Assembly: GCF_026652115.1 (NCBI RefSeq)
Contig: NZ_JAPPSQ010000019.1
Coordinates: 1-64,000 of the forward strand
DNA: 64,000 bases
Origin: Algoriphagus sp. PAP.12
GTDB taxonomy: Bacteria; Bacteroidota; Bacteroidia; Cytophagales; Cyclobacteriaceae
Direction: 5' to 3'
In this document: positions 27,379 through 35,849 of the stretch, piece by piece
Layout: each line of letters starts with the position of its first letter
How positions within the stretch are numbered: position 1 is the stretch's first letter
Notes under the pieces: model-generated
Databases searched by the model: none
Seen by the model: the letters and a program-made list of their open reading frames with translations, nothing else
What the model was told of the DNA's origin: nothing
Position numbers and translations under genes: made by a program

Positions 27379-28836
27379 ATGAGAAAAATTTACTTATCTA
27401 TCCTAGGAATGGCCCTAGGACTTGGAGCTGTATTGCCCCTACATGCTCAAAAAAAATCAAAACCTGATCCACTTAAGGAAGTGGTTCAAGCATCGGTTGA
27501 TAAACGCTTTGCTGAACTGACCAATTTGAGTGATCAAATCTGGTCTTTTGAAGAAATTGCATTCCAAGAAACTCAATCTGCAGCTGCATTATCTGATTAT
27601 GCTGAATCTTTGGGTTTCAAAGTGACTAGAGGAGTTGGCGAAATCCCTACTGCCTTTGTAGCTGAATATGGATCCGGAAAACCCGTAATCGGGATATTAG
27701 GCGAGTTTGATGCATTGCCAGGTCTTTCACAAAATAAAGTGCCTTTCAAAAGCCCACTACATGAAGGTTCACCTGGCCACGGATGCGGTCACAACCTATT
27801 TGGTGTAGCTTCTTTAGGAGCGGCAGCTTCTATCAAAGACTTAATCGATGAAGGTAAAATTCAAGGAACAGTTCGTTTTTATGGCACACCAGCTGAAGAG
27901 AAGTTCTTTGGAAAGCTTTGGATGATTCGTGCAGGATTATTTGATGATGTGGATGTGGTGATGGACTGGCATCCAGCTGCTGAAACCAAAGCTGCGGTTC
28001 AAAAAGGATTGGCTTTGGTTGATTTCCAAGTTGAATTCTTTGGTCAGGCTGCGCATGCGGCTGCTGATCCTTGGAACGGTAGAAGCGCTAGTGATGCTTT
28101 GGAATTGTATTCTAATGGGATCAACTACTACAGAGAACATATCAAACCAACTGTTAGGATTCACTATCATATCCAAGATGCTGGGCAAGTTGTAAACGTA
28201 GTTCCTGATTACAGTAGAATTTGGGTTCGAGTAAGAGATAGTAGTCGTGAAGGCTTGATGCCAGTATATGAAAGAGTCAAAGCGATGGCAGAAGGAGCTG
28301 CTATTTTGGCCAATGTAGATTATAAGGTAAGCTTGATTTCAGGGATTCATGAAGTATTGGTGAATAGAACCGGCTCCGCTGCCCTTCAGAAAAACCTAGA
28401 AACTTTAGGAGCCATTTCCTACACAGAGGAAGAGCAAGATTTTGCTAAAAAGATCCAAGAAGCTACTGGAAAACCTCAAATTGGACTGGTTTCAGTAATC
28501 GAGCCAATGGAAGAAACTGCTGAGCACAGTATGGGTGGAAGTACCGATGTGGGTGATGTAAGTTATGTCGTTCCTACTATTAGACTTTCTGCCACAACTG
28601 CTCCAAATGGTACTCCTTGGCACTCCTGGGCGGTAGTTGCTGCCGGTGGTATGTCAATTGGACATAAAGGAATGGCTTATGCAGCAAAAGCATTATCCAT
28701 GACCATGGTTGATCTATTTAAAAATCCAGAATTGGTTGAAGCAGTAAAAGCTGACTTTAAAGAACATTTGGGTGATTATGTCTATGAAGGAATGGTTCCT
28801 GATGGACCTCCCCCATTGAAATCTAATTTGCAATAA
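27379..28836 (+). CDS. M20D amidohydrolase (AbgB-like), exported
   Basis: This 485-residue protein has a signal peptide (GMALGLGAVLPLHAQ). The M20 metal sites are GHGCGHNLFGVAS, the YGTPAEEKFFGK glutamate pair, and DWHPAAETKAAV; a dimerisation domain lies about residues 210-310. The sequence resembles aminobenzoyl-glutamate utilisation protein B and amidohydrolases that cut small N-acyl amino acid bonds. The true substrate is unknown. It lies alone between two terminators, within a run of plus-strand peptide-turnover genes. Confidence 0.88.
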   Translation: MRKIYLSILGMALGLGAVLPLHAQKKSKPDPLKEVVQASVDKRFAELTNLSDQIWSFEEIAFQETQSAAALSDYAESLGFKVTRGVGEIPTAFVAEYGSGKPVIGILGEFDALPGLSQNKVPFKSPLHEGSPGHGCGHNLFGVASLGAAASIKDLIDEGKIQGTVRFYGTPAEEKFFGKLWMIRAGLFDDVDVVMDWHPAAETKAAVQKGLALVDFQVEFFGQAAHAAADPWNGRSASDALELYSNGINYYREHIKPTVRIHYHIQDAGQVVNVVPDYSRIWVRVRDSSREGLMPVYERVKAMAEGAAILANVDYKVSLISGIHEVLVNRTGSAALQKNLETLGAISYTEEEQDFAKKIQEATGKPQIGLVSVIEPMEETAEHSMGGSTDVGDVSYVVPTIRLSATTAPNGTPWHSWAVVAAGGMSIGHKGMAYAAKALSMTMVDLFKNPELVEAVKADFKEHLGDYVYEGMVPDGPPPLKSNLQ

Positions 28837-28841
28837 ACTGG

Positions 28842-28870
28842 AAGCGCATGGTATCTTTAACCATGCGCTT
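28842..28870 (+). terminator. Terminator of the M20D gene
   Basis: A perfect 11-bp stem (28842-28852 with 28860-28870) with a 7-base loop is followed by TTTTTT. It begins 6 bases after the M20D stop. It also argues against any start codon for the next gene within the stem, such as the ATG at 28848. Confidence 0.9.
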
Positions 28871-28889
28871 TTTTAATAAACTAGAAAAT

Positions 28890-29351
28890 ATGAACCCAAT
28901 TAAATCAACCTTTTTTCTTACAATCTTGATGTCGATTTCTTTTGGTGCTTTTTCCCAAAACAAATCTGATGAAAAAGCTATTCAGGAACTTATACAAAAC
29001 TCATTTGATCACCTTTTTTCCAATTTTGATTCTGGAAAATTATCAGATTTTTATACTGAAGATTTTATCCTTTTAGAAAACGGAGAGGTCTGGGACAATG
29101 AAATTATCCGAGGGTATTTCGAAAAGGCTTTACAAAATGAAAACAGGCCAACCAGAACGAATAGATTTGAATTTATTGAAACGAAAGTAGAAGGAAATCG
29201 AGGATGGGTGGCCTATCATAACTTTGCTACCATATCAAGAAATGGTGAAGTAATTCGAGAAATTCATTGGCTTGAAAGTGCCACCGCTATCAAAACTCCA
29301 GTTGGATGGAGATTGGATATGCTTCATTCCACACGGATTGTGAAAGAATAA
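28890..29351 (+). CDS. Secreted NTF2-like / DUF4440-type protein
   Basis: This protein of about 153 residues has a signal peptide (TFFLTILMSISFGAFSQ). The body follows the SnoaL/NTF2 fold: a helix around QELIQNSFDHLF, then FYTEDFILLENGEVWDNEIIRGYFEKAL and curved strands ending GWRLDMLHSTRI. The pocket could bind a small ligand, but no catalytic residues are evident. I start it at the ATG at 28890 because upstream ATGs sit inside the preceding terminator stem. Confidence 0.75.
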   Translation: MNPIKSTFFLTILMSISFGAFSQNKSDEKAIQELIQNSFDHLFSNFDSGKLSDFYTEDFILLENGEVWDNEIIRGYFEKALQNENRPTRTNRFEFIETKVEGNRGWVAYHNFATISRNGEVIREIHWLESATAIKTPVGWRLDMLHSTRIVKE

Positions 29352-29365
29352 ATTGAACTTGGATT

Positions 29366-29710
29366 TTACTTTTGCTGAAATCCAAGTTCCAACAACTTCT
29401 CTTTCTGGCTCAATGGTGCGGATATATAGATCCAGCGCCCTGTTTTACAATGACAAGCTAAACAAACGGCACCTGACCATTCAACATCAATGGATGTAAA
29501 TCTAGCACCAACCACTCCTTCATTTCGAAGGTATTCTTCAACCGCCGATTTCAAGGTTTTATTAGAAAGGTTTGAATTGACAGCCCAAGGGTCAGCACAT
29601 CCAGTTTGCTCCCAATAGAATTCAATAACATTAGGGTTTTCATTGTCTTGGCAAGACCAAATAAATCCAATCACCAACAGAGAAAGACCGAGAATTAACT
29701 TCTTTTTCAT
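29366..29710 (-). CDS. Small lipoprotein, function unknown
   Basis: This lipoprotein of about 114 residues starts MKKKLILGLSLLVIGFIWSC, with the lipobox cysteine at residue 20. The mature part has four further cysteines in two pairs (WEQTGCADPW and AVCLACHCKTGRW), so disulfides or metal binding are possible. The CHC spacing is not a heme CxxCH. I start at the ATG at 29710; the extra 20 codons upstream run into the terminator of the neighbouring gene. I know no family for it. Confidence 0.65.
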   Translation of the reverse strand: MKKKLILGLSLLVIGFIWSCQDNENPNVIEFYWEQTGCADPWAVNSNLSNKTLKSAVEEYLRNEGVVGARFTSIDVEWSGAVCLACHCKTGRWIYISAPLSQKEKLLELGFQQK

Positions 29711-29736
29711 AAAACAACTTTCTCCGAAAACGAAAA

Positions 29737-29767
29737 AAAAAGACCGGCTGCTACAACCAGTCTTTTT
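29737..29767 (-). terminator. Terminator of the DUF6909-like gene
   Basis: Minus-strand stem AAAAAGACTGG/CCGGTCTTTTT (29737-29747 with 29757-29767; one G-U pair) has a 9-base loop and a following T-run (29733-29741). It sits 10 bases beyond the stop of the 557-residue gene. Confidence 0.85.
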
Positions 29768-29776
29768 CATCTTGAA

Positions 29777-31450
29777 TTAGGCTTTTTTGAAGAGCTTCTC
29801 CAGAATTTTATAGGTAATTAGGTAAGTAGGTCTTACTCCATCCATTCCCAAAGCACCAGAAGCAAGAGTGCTTCCTGTTTCCAGTGGATTATCGGAAGCA
29901 TAGTAAGCATATAAGACTTTTACATTGGATCTGATGCTCTTTCTGATTTTTGAAGCAGATTGGATGGCTTTTTGATAATGAGCCCCCTCCATTTCCAACC
30001 CTATTGCGTTCCAGGAAGATTCCATGAAATAACTCAGGATGTCTTTATTTTGAAGTGAGGTACCCAAAACGGTCACCATACTTCCCGAATAAACTCCTAA
30101 TCCAAACCCTTCGAAGTCAGATTTCTTCAGTTCATTTTTGAAAGGATAATTATCTGCTGTTCCTTCAAAGACATGGGCATCCGGAATCATCAAATCTCCT
30201 TTTCCACCATAAAGAATCCCTGCTTTCCCCATAATGGAAGTAGATACCACATTCAATGGAATTGATTTGCCATCTTTTTTATAAGGCTTTAGCAACTCGT
30301 CAAAGCATTCGTATGCTTGCTCCCCAAATGCATAATCCATTACCACAAAAACTGGCTTCTTTTCATCTTCTTTTGGAAGGATCATTCCAGGGAGAATTTC
30401 ATTCTTTTCCAATTTGGCGGTATCAATGATCTGTGCTCCAATATTGGTCCCGGACTCATCCGGAAGATCCACAAAGCCATGTTTCAAGGCATAATCATAA
30501 ATTCCTTTTCCATGATTTCCTTTGGACTTTACAGATATATCCATGGCCACTTGCTCAATTTCTTCATAGGTATTTGAACCTAATTTTTGAGGCGCGTAAA
30601 TCGTGTTCAGGACAGAGTGGAGATTAGCCGAAATGATATGAATTGGTCGTTTGATCAGTCCCAATTCATCCAAAGTTGATTTGATTCTTTTGGCCCAAAG
30701 TTCCCCATAAACGTGGTGGCCTATCCTCTCTCGCAAGGTGGCTGAAAATGAAATCTCCCGATCCATATGGTGTTTGGCTTCTTCTAGAGCCAATTTCCCC
30801 ATGTTGTAAACAATTGAAAACAAGCTATTGGAATTACTGCTTTTTTCGAATTTGTCTACAGCACGAATTGTTTCTTCATAAGTTCTGCCGATAAGGTGGC
30901 TCAAATAAGCTGATGCAGCTTCTTTGTCAAATTCTTCACCTCGAGCTTCTTTCAGCACAACTTCTTCCAGCATGGTCCAATTCAAAGAAATCTTGCTTTT
31001 TGGGTCGGTACTATTGTGGTAGATTTTGTTTGATTCAATGTACAAAAATGTCAAGTGAGTCAAAATATCATAGATATCAGATCTTCCTCTTGTCATCTCC
31101 ACATACATCACTTGCTCATCCAATCGGTAGCAGTTCCTCTTTCTCTTCGGTGGAACCAATGGAGTCAAATGTGAGGTTTCATAGCCTTCTCGACTGATTA
31201 GCCTTACAAACCGGCATTCTTCAATCCCTTTTGGCAATCTTTCCATCACATACAACAGTCCATCCAATTCTACTTTTTCAGTATCTGTGATCGTCCCATA
31301 AATCTCTGGGCTCAATACCATCAATGCCTGTACTAGACTCTCTCCTGAGACTCCCATTGGCTTATAACTACCTCTGGTAAATAGGTGTCTCATGGTGATG
31401 TACAAGCGTTCAATCGCTGCTCTGGACTCTTGTGCTCTGGTTCTTATCAT
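29777..31450 (-). CDS. DUF6909-like protein with a nucleoside-phosphorylase-like C-terminal half
   Basis: This 557-residue cytoplasmic protein has a helical N-terminal half (about 1-260: AAIERLYITMRHLFTRGSY, YDILTHLTFLYIE). The C-terminal half has motifs reminiscent of PNP/MTAN-type nucleoside phosphorylases: VFVVMDYAFGEQAYE, SIMGKAGILYGGKGDLMIPD, GVYSGSMVTVLGTS and AIGLEMEGAHY (compare MEG/MEAA in that superfamily). The overall arrangement fits what I recall as DUF6909, common in Bacteroidetes. Enzymatic activity is inferred only. It is monocistronic with its own promoter and terminator candidates. Confidence 0.7.
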   Translation of the reverse strand: MIRTRAQESRAAIERLYITMRHLFTRGSYKPMGVSGESLVQALMVLSPEIYGTITDTEKVELDGLLYVMERLPKGIEECRFVRLISREGYETSHLTPLVPPKRKRNCYRLDEQVMYVEMTRGRSDIYDILTHLTFLYIESNKIYHNSTDPKSKISLNWTMLEEVVLKEARGEEFDKEAASAYLSHLIGRTYEETIRAVDKFEKSSNSNSLFSIVYNMGKLALEEAKHHMDREISFSATLRERIGHHVYGELWAKRIKSTLDELGLIKRPIHIISANLHSVLNTIYAPQKLGSNTYEEIEQVAMDISVKSKGNHGKGIYDYALKHGFVDLPDESGTNIGAQIIDTAKLEKNEILPGMILPKEDEKKPVFVVMDYAFGEQAYECFDELLKPYKKDGKSIPLNVVSTSIMGKAGILYGGKGDLMIPDAHVFEGTADNYPFKNELKKSDFEGFGLGVYSGSMVTVLGTSLQNKDILSYFMESSWNAIGLEMEGAHYQKAIQSASKIRKSIRSNVKVLYAYYASDNPLETGSTLASGALGMDGVRPTYLITYKILEKLFKKA

Positions 31451-31476
31451 GCTATTTGGAATAGGTTAAATTCAGC

Positions 31477-31484
31477 AAAATTAC
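31477..31484 (-). promoter_or_regulatory. Candidate -7 box TAATTTTG of the DUF6909-like gene
   Basis: On the minus strand TAATTTTG matches TAnnTTTG exactly, 26 bases before the ATG. A TTTC lies about 18 bases upstream in place of the -33 TTTG. Spacing to the start codon would give a leader of about 20 bases. Confidence 0.45.
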
Positions 31485-31593
31485 CTCTTTTCTCTGGATC
31501 TGAAACTATATTCTCGTCGAAAGTTTCTAAAAAATATTCAGATTATAGTTATAGAATCAATATCAAAACATGAATTATAGCCTATAAACCAAT

Positions 31594-31619
31594 AAAAAAA
31601 GTCCACATTGGAGTGGACT
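31594..31619 (-). terminator. Terminator of the 31.7 kb barrel gene
   Basis: A 7-bp stem (31600-31606 with 31613-31619) is followed on the minus strand by a run of T (31593-31600 complement). It lies 34 bases beyond the stop codon of the outer-membrane barrel gene. Confidence 0.7.
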
Positions 31620-31652
31620 ATTGTGGATTTTGAAAATGTAAATAGATTTGGA

Positions 31653-32240
31653 TTAATTGGTCAGAATATTTTTTATTTGGAGACCAGCTCCATAGAAAAA
31701 CCCTCCATCTACAGCGTAATTTCCTAATCGAATTTCAGGTTCTATTACCAAATTACCTCCCATCGAAATGGTTCTACCTATTTTGATTATAGGACCCAAA
31801 TCAAAAATAGCATCCGAAAATCTCATAAATCCAATAGGCTCACCACCAGTTTGTTTCCAACCTAGATAATACTCCATACTCAACCCTCCAGAAACATTGA
31901 GGATATCTGAAGAATATTTATACAAAATTGGAATGGTAATATAATTCTCTCTTACATCATAGATTGTAGTATTGTTATAATCCCAATTGGTAAATAACCT
32001 TTCTCTATCTAATGAAGTCCTGAAAAACAAACCAGTCTCGAATCCATTGTGTCCCTTCACTTTTCTATCCCATATAAATCCAATCGAGGGTGAAATTCCA
32101 TTTTTATATGAAAATGATTCCCCTAACAAACTAAGCCCAAGTTTATTTACTGGGGCTGATTGGGCTATGGTTTCCAATCGGAAAGTAAAAACAAAAAGAA
32201 CCGTTGCAATTACAGTGAAAAGCCTACAAAATTTTTTCAT
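31653..32240 (-). CDS. Probable small outer-membrane beta-barrel
   Basis: This 195-residue protein has a signal peptide (ATVLFVFTFRLETIAQS). The body alternates amphipathic strands (ETGLFFRTSLD, NYITIPILYKYS, LNVSGGLSMEYYLGW, GGNLVIEPEIRLG) and ends in YGAGLQIKNILTN. These fit an eight-stranded OMP_b-brl/PorT-like barrel, though a terminal Phe is missing. No function can be assigned. It is monocistronic. Confidence 0.65.
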   Translation of the reverse strand: MKKFCRLFTVIATVLFVFTFRLETIAQSAPVNKLGLSLLGESFSYKNGISPSIGFIWDRKVKGHNGFETGLFFRTSLDRERLFTNWDYNNTTIYDVRENYITIPILYKYSSDILNVSGGLSMEYYLGWKQTGGEPIGFMRFSDAIFDLGPIIKIGRTISMGGNLVIEPEIRLGNYAVDGGFFYGAGLQIKNILTN

Positions 32241-32303
32241 GAGTTTTAAAATAAAATTTTAGAAAAATTACATTTTAAAACTTAGAACTATTTTTATCGT
32301 ATT

Positions 32304-32879
32304 TTATTTTAATTTCTCCCCAAAAAATTTCTTAAGCTTATCTACTTTCGGTTTGATTACTATTTGACAATAGGGTTGGTGACCATTCAAATTGTAGTAA
32401 TCTTGATGGAAATTCTCAGCAGGATAGAAATTGCTGAACTCAGTAATTTCCGTCACGATTGGATTGGGAAATACTTGAGCATCATTTAATTTTTTCTTGA
32501 GATCAGATGAAATTTCTTTCTGGATATCAGAATTATAAAATATCACTGATCTGTATTGTGGTCCTACATCAGCTCCCTGTCTATTGATGGTAGTAGGATC
32601 ATGAGTCATCCAAAACACTTCCAATAGCTCTACCAAATTGATCCTTTTAGGATCATAATACACTTGAATGACCTCTGCATGTCCAGTAGTACCTGTACAA
32701 ATAGCCTCGTAGCTTGGATAATCAATATGACCACCTGCATATCCGGAAACTACTTTCTCCACTCCTTTCAATCTCTGAAAAACAGCTTCAGTACACCAAA
32801 AGCATCCTGCACCTAAAGTGATCAAATCCAATCCTTGTGGGATTTCCACCTTTGTCTTGGGAAATTTCAATTCATTCAT
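32304..32879 (-). CDS. msrA: Peptide methionine (S)-S-oxide reductase
   Basis: This 191-residue enzyme repairs methionine-S-sulfoxide in proteins. The catalytic motif GAGCFWCTEAVFQ lies near residue 28. Other family blocks are GYAGGHIDYPSYEAI, GHAEVIQVYYDP and NFHQDYY. The protein is cytoplasmic, with no signal peptide. Its ATG overlaps the TGA of the DUF3253 gene upstream (ATGA), so it is expressed together with that gene. Confidence 0.95.
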   Translation of the reverse strand: MNELKFPKTKVEIPQGLDLITLGAGCFWCTEAVFQRLKGVEKVVSGYAGGHIDYPSYEAICTGTTGHAEVIQVYYDPKRINLVELLEVFWMTHDPTTINRQGADVGPQYRSVIFYNSDIQKEISSDLKKKLNDAQVFPNPIVTEITEFSNFYPAENFHQDYYNLNGHQPYCQIVIKPKVDKLKKFFGEKLK

Positions 32880-33127
32880 TTCTTCGAATCCTTGGGTTTG
32901 TAAATCAAAAACTCAGCTTTTGGGAAATGGTTTTTATCCACAGCCTTGCCATCTTGAGTTAGACAAACAACCCCTTTTTGGTATAGTTCCCAAGCTTTTT
33001 GATTCACATCCTCAATAAAGTATTTCCAATCCACAGGATACATCGATTGGACTACCTCTGAAGGAGAAAATCTTTTTGCTTGATATTTTCTACACATCTC
33101 TAAAATGGCTGTTTCTAAAATATCCAA
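32876..33127 (-). CDS. DUF3253 domain protein
   Basis: This 83-residue protein matches the DUF3253 pattern: an N-terminal helix ILETAILEMCRKY, then FSPSEVVQSMYPVDWKYFIEDVNQKAWEL and LTQDGKAVD. It is a winged-helix-like fold of unknown function. The frame has a stop 21 bases upstream and no ATG before the first conserved helix, so the TTG at 33125-33127 is the likely start. It overlaps msrA by 4 bases. Confidence 0.75.
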   Translation of the reverse strand: MDILETAILEMCRKYQAKRFSPSEVVQSMYPVDWKYFIEDVNQKAWELYQKGVVCLTQDGKAVDKNHFPKAEFLIYKPKDSKK

Positions 33128-33206
33128 GAGAATAGGTTTTAATATGAATTAGAAACCAAAAGTCACGGAAAAAAGATTCGATTTATCCCGATATTTTTGT
33201 GAACCC

Positions 33207-33749
33207 TTATTTACAAACCATTACGAATGCGGGTGGTAGGTTTTTAAGGGTAAAACTGGCGTCTACCTGAGCAAAATACTTTTTAAATAGATTTTTCAAA
33301 AGGTAGGAATAGCAGATTTGGATAAAAGCCCCACTGGTTCCCAAAGCCTTCTTAGACTGTGAAAGAATGGCATCAGTCACTTCTTTAGAGAGGAAAGAAA
33401 AAGGTAATGAGGAGAATATATAATCTACCTTTCTGCCCTCTAAATAATTCTCCAAATTTCCTGCGGAATCGTTGATTATTTTAATGTTTTTTTGGGAGAA
33501 TTGAAGTCTCATGGCTTCGCAGAAAGATTCATTGATTTCAAAAACTAACAATTCAGCATCAGGTTGCATTTTGTTAATAATTCCCTGTGTAATACTTCCA
33601 TCTCCTCCTCCCATTTCCACCAACAATTTGGCGTGAGAAAGATCAGCTTGGGATATCATTTTTTTAACAAGGGCTTTTGAACTAAAAGTCAGTGCTCCGG
33701 TTGTACTTAAATTCGAATACAACTCGATCAACAGGTTGGATTTACTCAT
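33207..33749 (-). CDS. SAM-dependent methyltransferase, PmtA-like
   Basis: This 180-residue class I methyltransferase has a SAM motif LLVEMGGGDGSITQGI (near residue 45), an acidic strand LLVFEINESF, and DYIFSSLPFSFL in the NPPF/motif IV position. It resembles short phospholipid N-methyltransferases and KsgA-like adenine methylases. The SLPF motif and size favour the phospholipid type, but substrate assignment is inference. It stands alone, with a short spacer to the divergent LTA-synthase-family gene. Confidence 0.8.
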   Translation of the reverse strand: MSKSNLLIELYSNLSTTGALTFSSKALVKKMISQADLSHAKLLVEMGGGDGSITQGIINKMQPDAELLVFEINESFCEAMRLQFSQKNIKIINDSAGNLENYLEGRKVDYIFSSLPFSFLSKEVTDAILSQSKKALGTSGAFIQICYSYLLKNLFKKYFAQVDASFTLKNLPPAFVMVCK

Positions 33750-33766
33750 ATATCAATCTTTGATAC

Positions 33767-33796
33767 TTGAAGATACCCGATTTTAACCTATATTTT
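33767..33796 (+). promoter_or_regulatory. Candidate promoter of the LTA-synthase-family gene
   Basis: TTG (33767-33769), a 19-base spacer and TATATTTT (33789-33796) match the Bacteroidetes -33/-7 layout, except T for the last G of TAnnTTTG. It ends 31 bases before the ATG. Confidence 0.4.
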
Positions 33797-33827
33797 CCGC
33801 TTCATCCTTAAAACTTACTAATAAATT

Positions 33828-35849
33828 ATGTCCCAAAAGGCAGCGATACGCTCCACATTACCATTTAGATTACGCTCTTTACTCAATAGCTTCTGGGGTA
33901 TATCCCTGATTTTTATGATTTTAATGAGTTGCATTAGATTGGTGGAGATATATTTAGTCTTTAAAAATCACGCCTTAAATTTCTCTTTCAAGGAGATTCT
34001 TTGGGATAGTTTTTTGTCGGACTTTGGATGGCATTTATATCTTTTGGGCATATTATTAATCCTTTTTATTTTAATATCTCTCCTATCGAGAAAAGTTGCT
34101 AAAATCACTTTTCAGGCTGTTTTAACAATTTTGATTCTCATTCATACTGGTCTGGTATTTTATTTTTACAAAACATTATTACCCTTAGGTAAAGACCTAT
34201 TTGCCTACAGTGTAGATGACTTATTATTGACAGTAAAAGCCTCAGGTCAATGGAATATTTTCAATTTAATGGGTGTAATATTTTTGTTTATTCTCCTTAA
34301 TTTTCTTCTTCATCTTGGAACAAGACTTTTTCGATTTTCATTGACCACCTATGGAATTATGTCAGGTTTCTTAGTCATTGGAATTTTGTCTTTTTCATAT
34401 TTTGGATGGGGAAAACCAAGAGTTCTTAATGAAACTGAAGAAAATATTATCACCAATAAATCAAGGTTTCTAACTGAGCAATCCTTTGATTATTTCATGT
34501 ATGGAGGAGAGTATTATTTTGATTTTTACTTACGATCCGGAAATGATGATATGGTGGTGCAGAAAACTTACACCAGTGATGCATATCCCTTTCTCCATAC
34601 TGCCGAATATCCAGATGTTTTAAGCCCCTATTTTGACAGTCTTCAACAGGCTCCAGATATTGTTTTCATCTTCTTGGAAAGTTTTGGGAAAGCCTATTCT
34701 GGGAAAGATGCTTATTTAGGAAGCTTTACGCCTTTTTTGGATTCATTAGAGCAGCACAGCCTCGTTTGGTTGAATGCTATCTCATCTACTGGTAGAACTT
34801 TTGGTCTTCAACCAGGAGTATTTGGAGGATTCCCTTTTGGTGAAAAGGGATTTCTGGAATTATATCAAAACTTCCCCTATCATAAGTCCTTTTTAAGTAT
34901 TCTCAGAGATAATGAGTATGAGATCCGTTATTTCATTGGTTCAGATAAAAACTTTGACCATGTTGGGGATTTTATTGAATATCAGAATCCTGTTCAATTG
35001 GTGGATGAAAAAGATTTTGACTCCAAATATTCCAAGGCTCCTTCAGCTTCTGGCAATTTTACTTGGGGATTTGCAGATAAAGAGCTTTTTAGAAATGGAC
35101 TAGAAAAATTGCCTCAGAGTTATTCAAAGCCACAGGTAATTACTTTTCAGACTCAAACCTCTCATGACCCTTATATTGTACCTGAAAGGCCTTTTTATGA
35201 GGAAAAATTAAAGAACCATTTGGAGCAAACACTCAAAATTCCAAGTTCTGAAATTCCAGATTACATGGCCTATGAGGATATCTATATGACGGTCTTGTAT
35301 GCAGATGATGCTGTCAAAGAATTCATAACCAAATACAAGGAAAGGCCAGAATTTGAGAATACAATTTTCATAATAACCGGCGATCATAGACTTCCCGAAA
35401 TACCAATGTCAGACAGGTTAGATCGTTTTCATGTACCTCTTATTATTTATTCTCCTTTATTGAAAAAGCAGGAATATTTCAGAGGTGTAAGCAGCCACTT
35501 TGAAATCACTCCTAGTCTTTTGTCATTTTTGAAAAATCAGGCAGGAATCCAGCTACCTGAACAAAAGACTTGGTTAGGGCAGGTTTTGGATACTGCGAGA
35601 ACTTTTCAGTCTAGGATTGCAATGCCTTTAATGAGAAACAAAAATCAATTGATTGATTATATCCATGGTGATTTATTTTATTCTGATGGTCAGCTTTTTA
35701 AAGTTTCTGATAATTTGAGTATTGACCCAATCAATTCACCTGATGATTTGACTCAATTGAAAGGAGAATTCGAAGACTTTAAAAACAAAAACAACTACAT
35801 GGTGCAAACGAGGAAACTATACCCTGAACCCAAATCCAAGATAGATTAA
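33828..35849 (+). CDS. LTA synthase family sulfatase-fold membrane enzyme
   Basis: This 673-residue protein has about five N-terminal transmembrane helices (residues 15-210) and a periplasmic alkaline-phosphatase/sulfatase-fold domain (about 275-600). Active-site pieces are the metal-ligand Glu in VFIFLESFG (near 280), a candidate nucleophile Thr in SSTGRT (near 320), GDHR (near 517) and SSHFE (near 555). In Gram-negatives such enzymes transfer phosphoglycerol or phosphoethanolamine to glycans or lipids. Teichoic acid is not expected here. It converges on the glycosyltransferase operon, overlapping it by 4 bases; a role in decorating that product is possible but unproven. Confidence 0.88.
   Translation: MSQKAAIRSTLPFRLRSLLNSFWGISLIFMILMSCIRLVEIYLVFKNHALNFSFKEILWDSFLSDFGWHLYLLGILLILFILISLLSRKVAKITFQAVLTILILIHTGLVFYFYKTLLPLGKDLFAYSVDDLLLTVKASGQWNIFNLMGVIFLFILLNFLLHLGTRLFRFSLTTYGIMSGFLVIGILSFSYFGWGKPRVLNETEENIITNKSRFLTEQSFDYFMYGGEYYFDFYLRSGNDDMVVQKTYTSDAYPFLHTAEYPDVLSPYFDSLQQAPDIVFIFLESFGKAYSGKDAYLGSFTPFLDSLEQHSLVWLNAISSTGRTFGLQPGVFGGFPFGEKGFLELYQNFPYHKSFLSILRDNEYEIRYFIGSDKNFDHVGDFIEYQNPVQLVDEKDFDSKYSKAPSASGNFTWGFADKELFRNGLEKLPQSYSKPQVITFQTQTSHDPYIVPERPFYEEKLKNHLEQTLKIPSSEIPDYMAYEDIYMTVLYADDAVKEFITKYKERPEFENTIFIITGDHRLPEIPMSDRLDRFHVPLIIYSPLLKKQEYFRGVSSHFEITPSLLSFLKNQAGIQLPEQKTWLGQVLDTARTFQSRIAMPLMRNKNQLIDYIHGDLFYSDGQLFKVSDNLSIDPINSPDDLTQLKGEFEDFKNKNNYMVQTRKLYPEPKSKID

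Noticed and set aside
28848..28889. Earlier ATG starts for the NTF2-like gene
   Set aside because: These start codons lie inside a perfect terminator stem of the previous gene and would mask the signal peptide starting at 28890.
33828..35849. Lipoteichoic acid synthesis by the LTA-synthase-family gene
   Set aside because: All other genes point to a Gram-negative envelope, so a phosphoglycerol- or phosphoethanolamine-type transferase is more likely.
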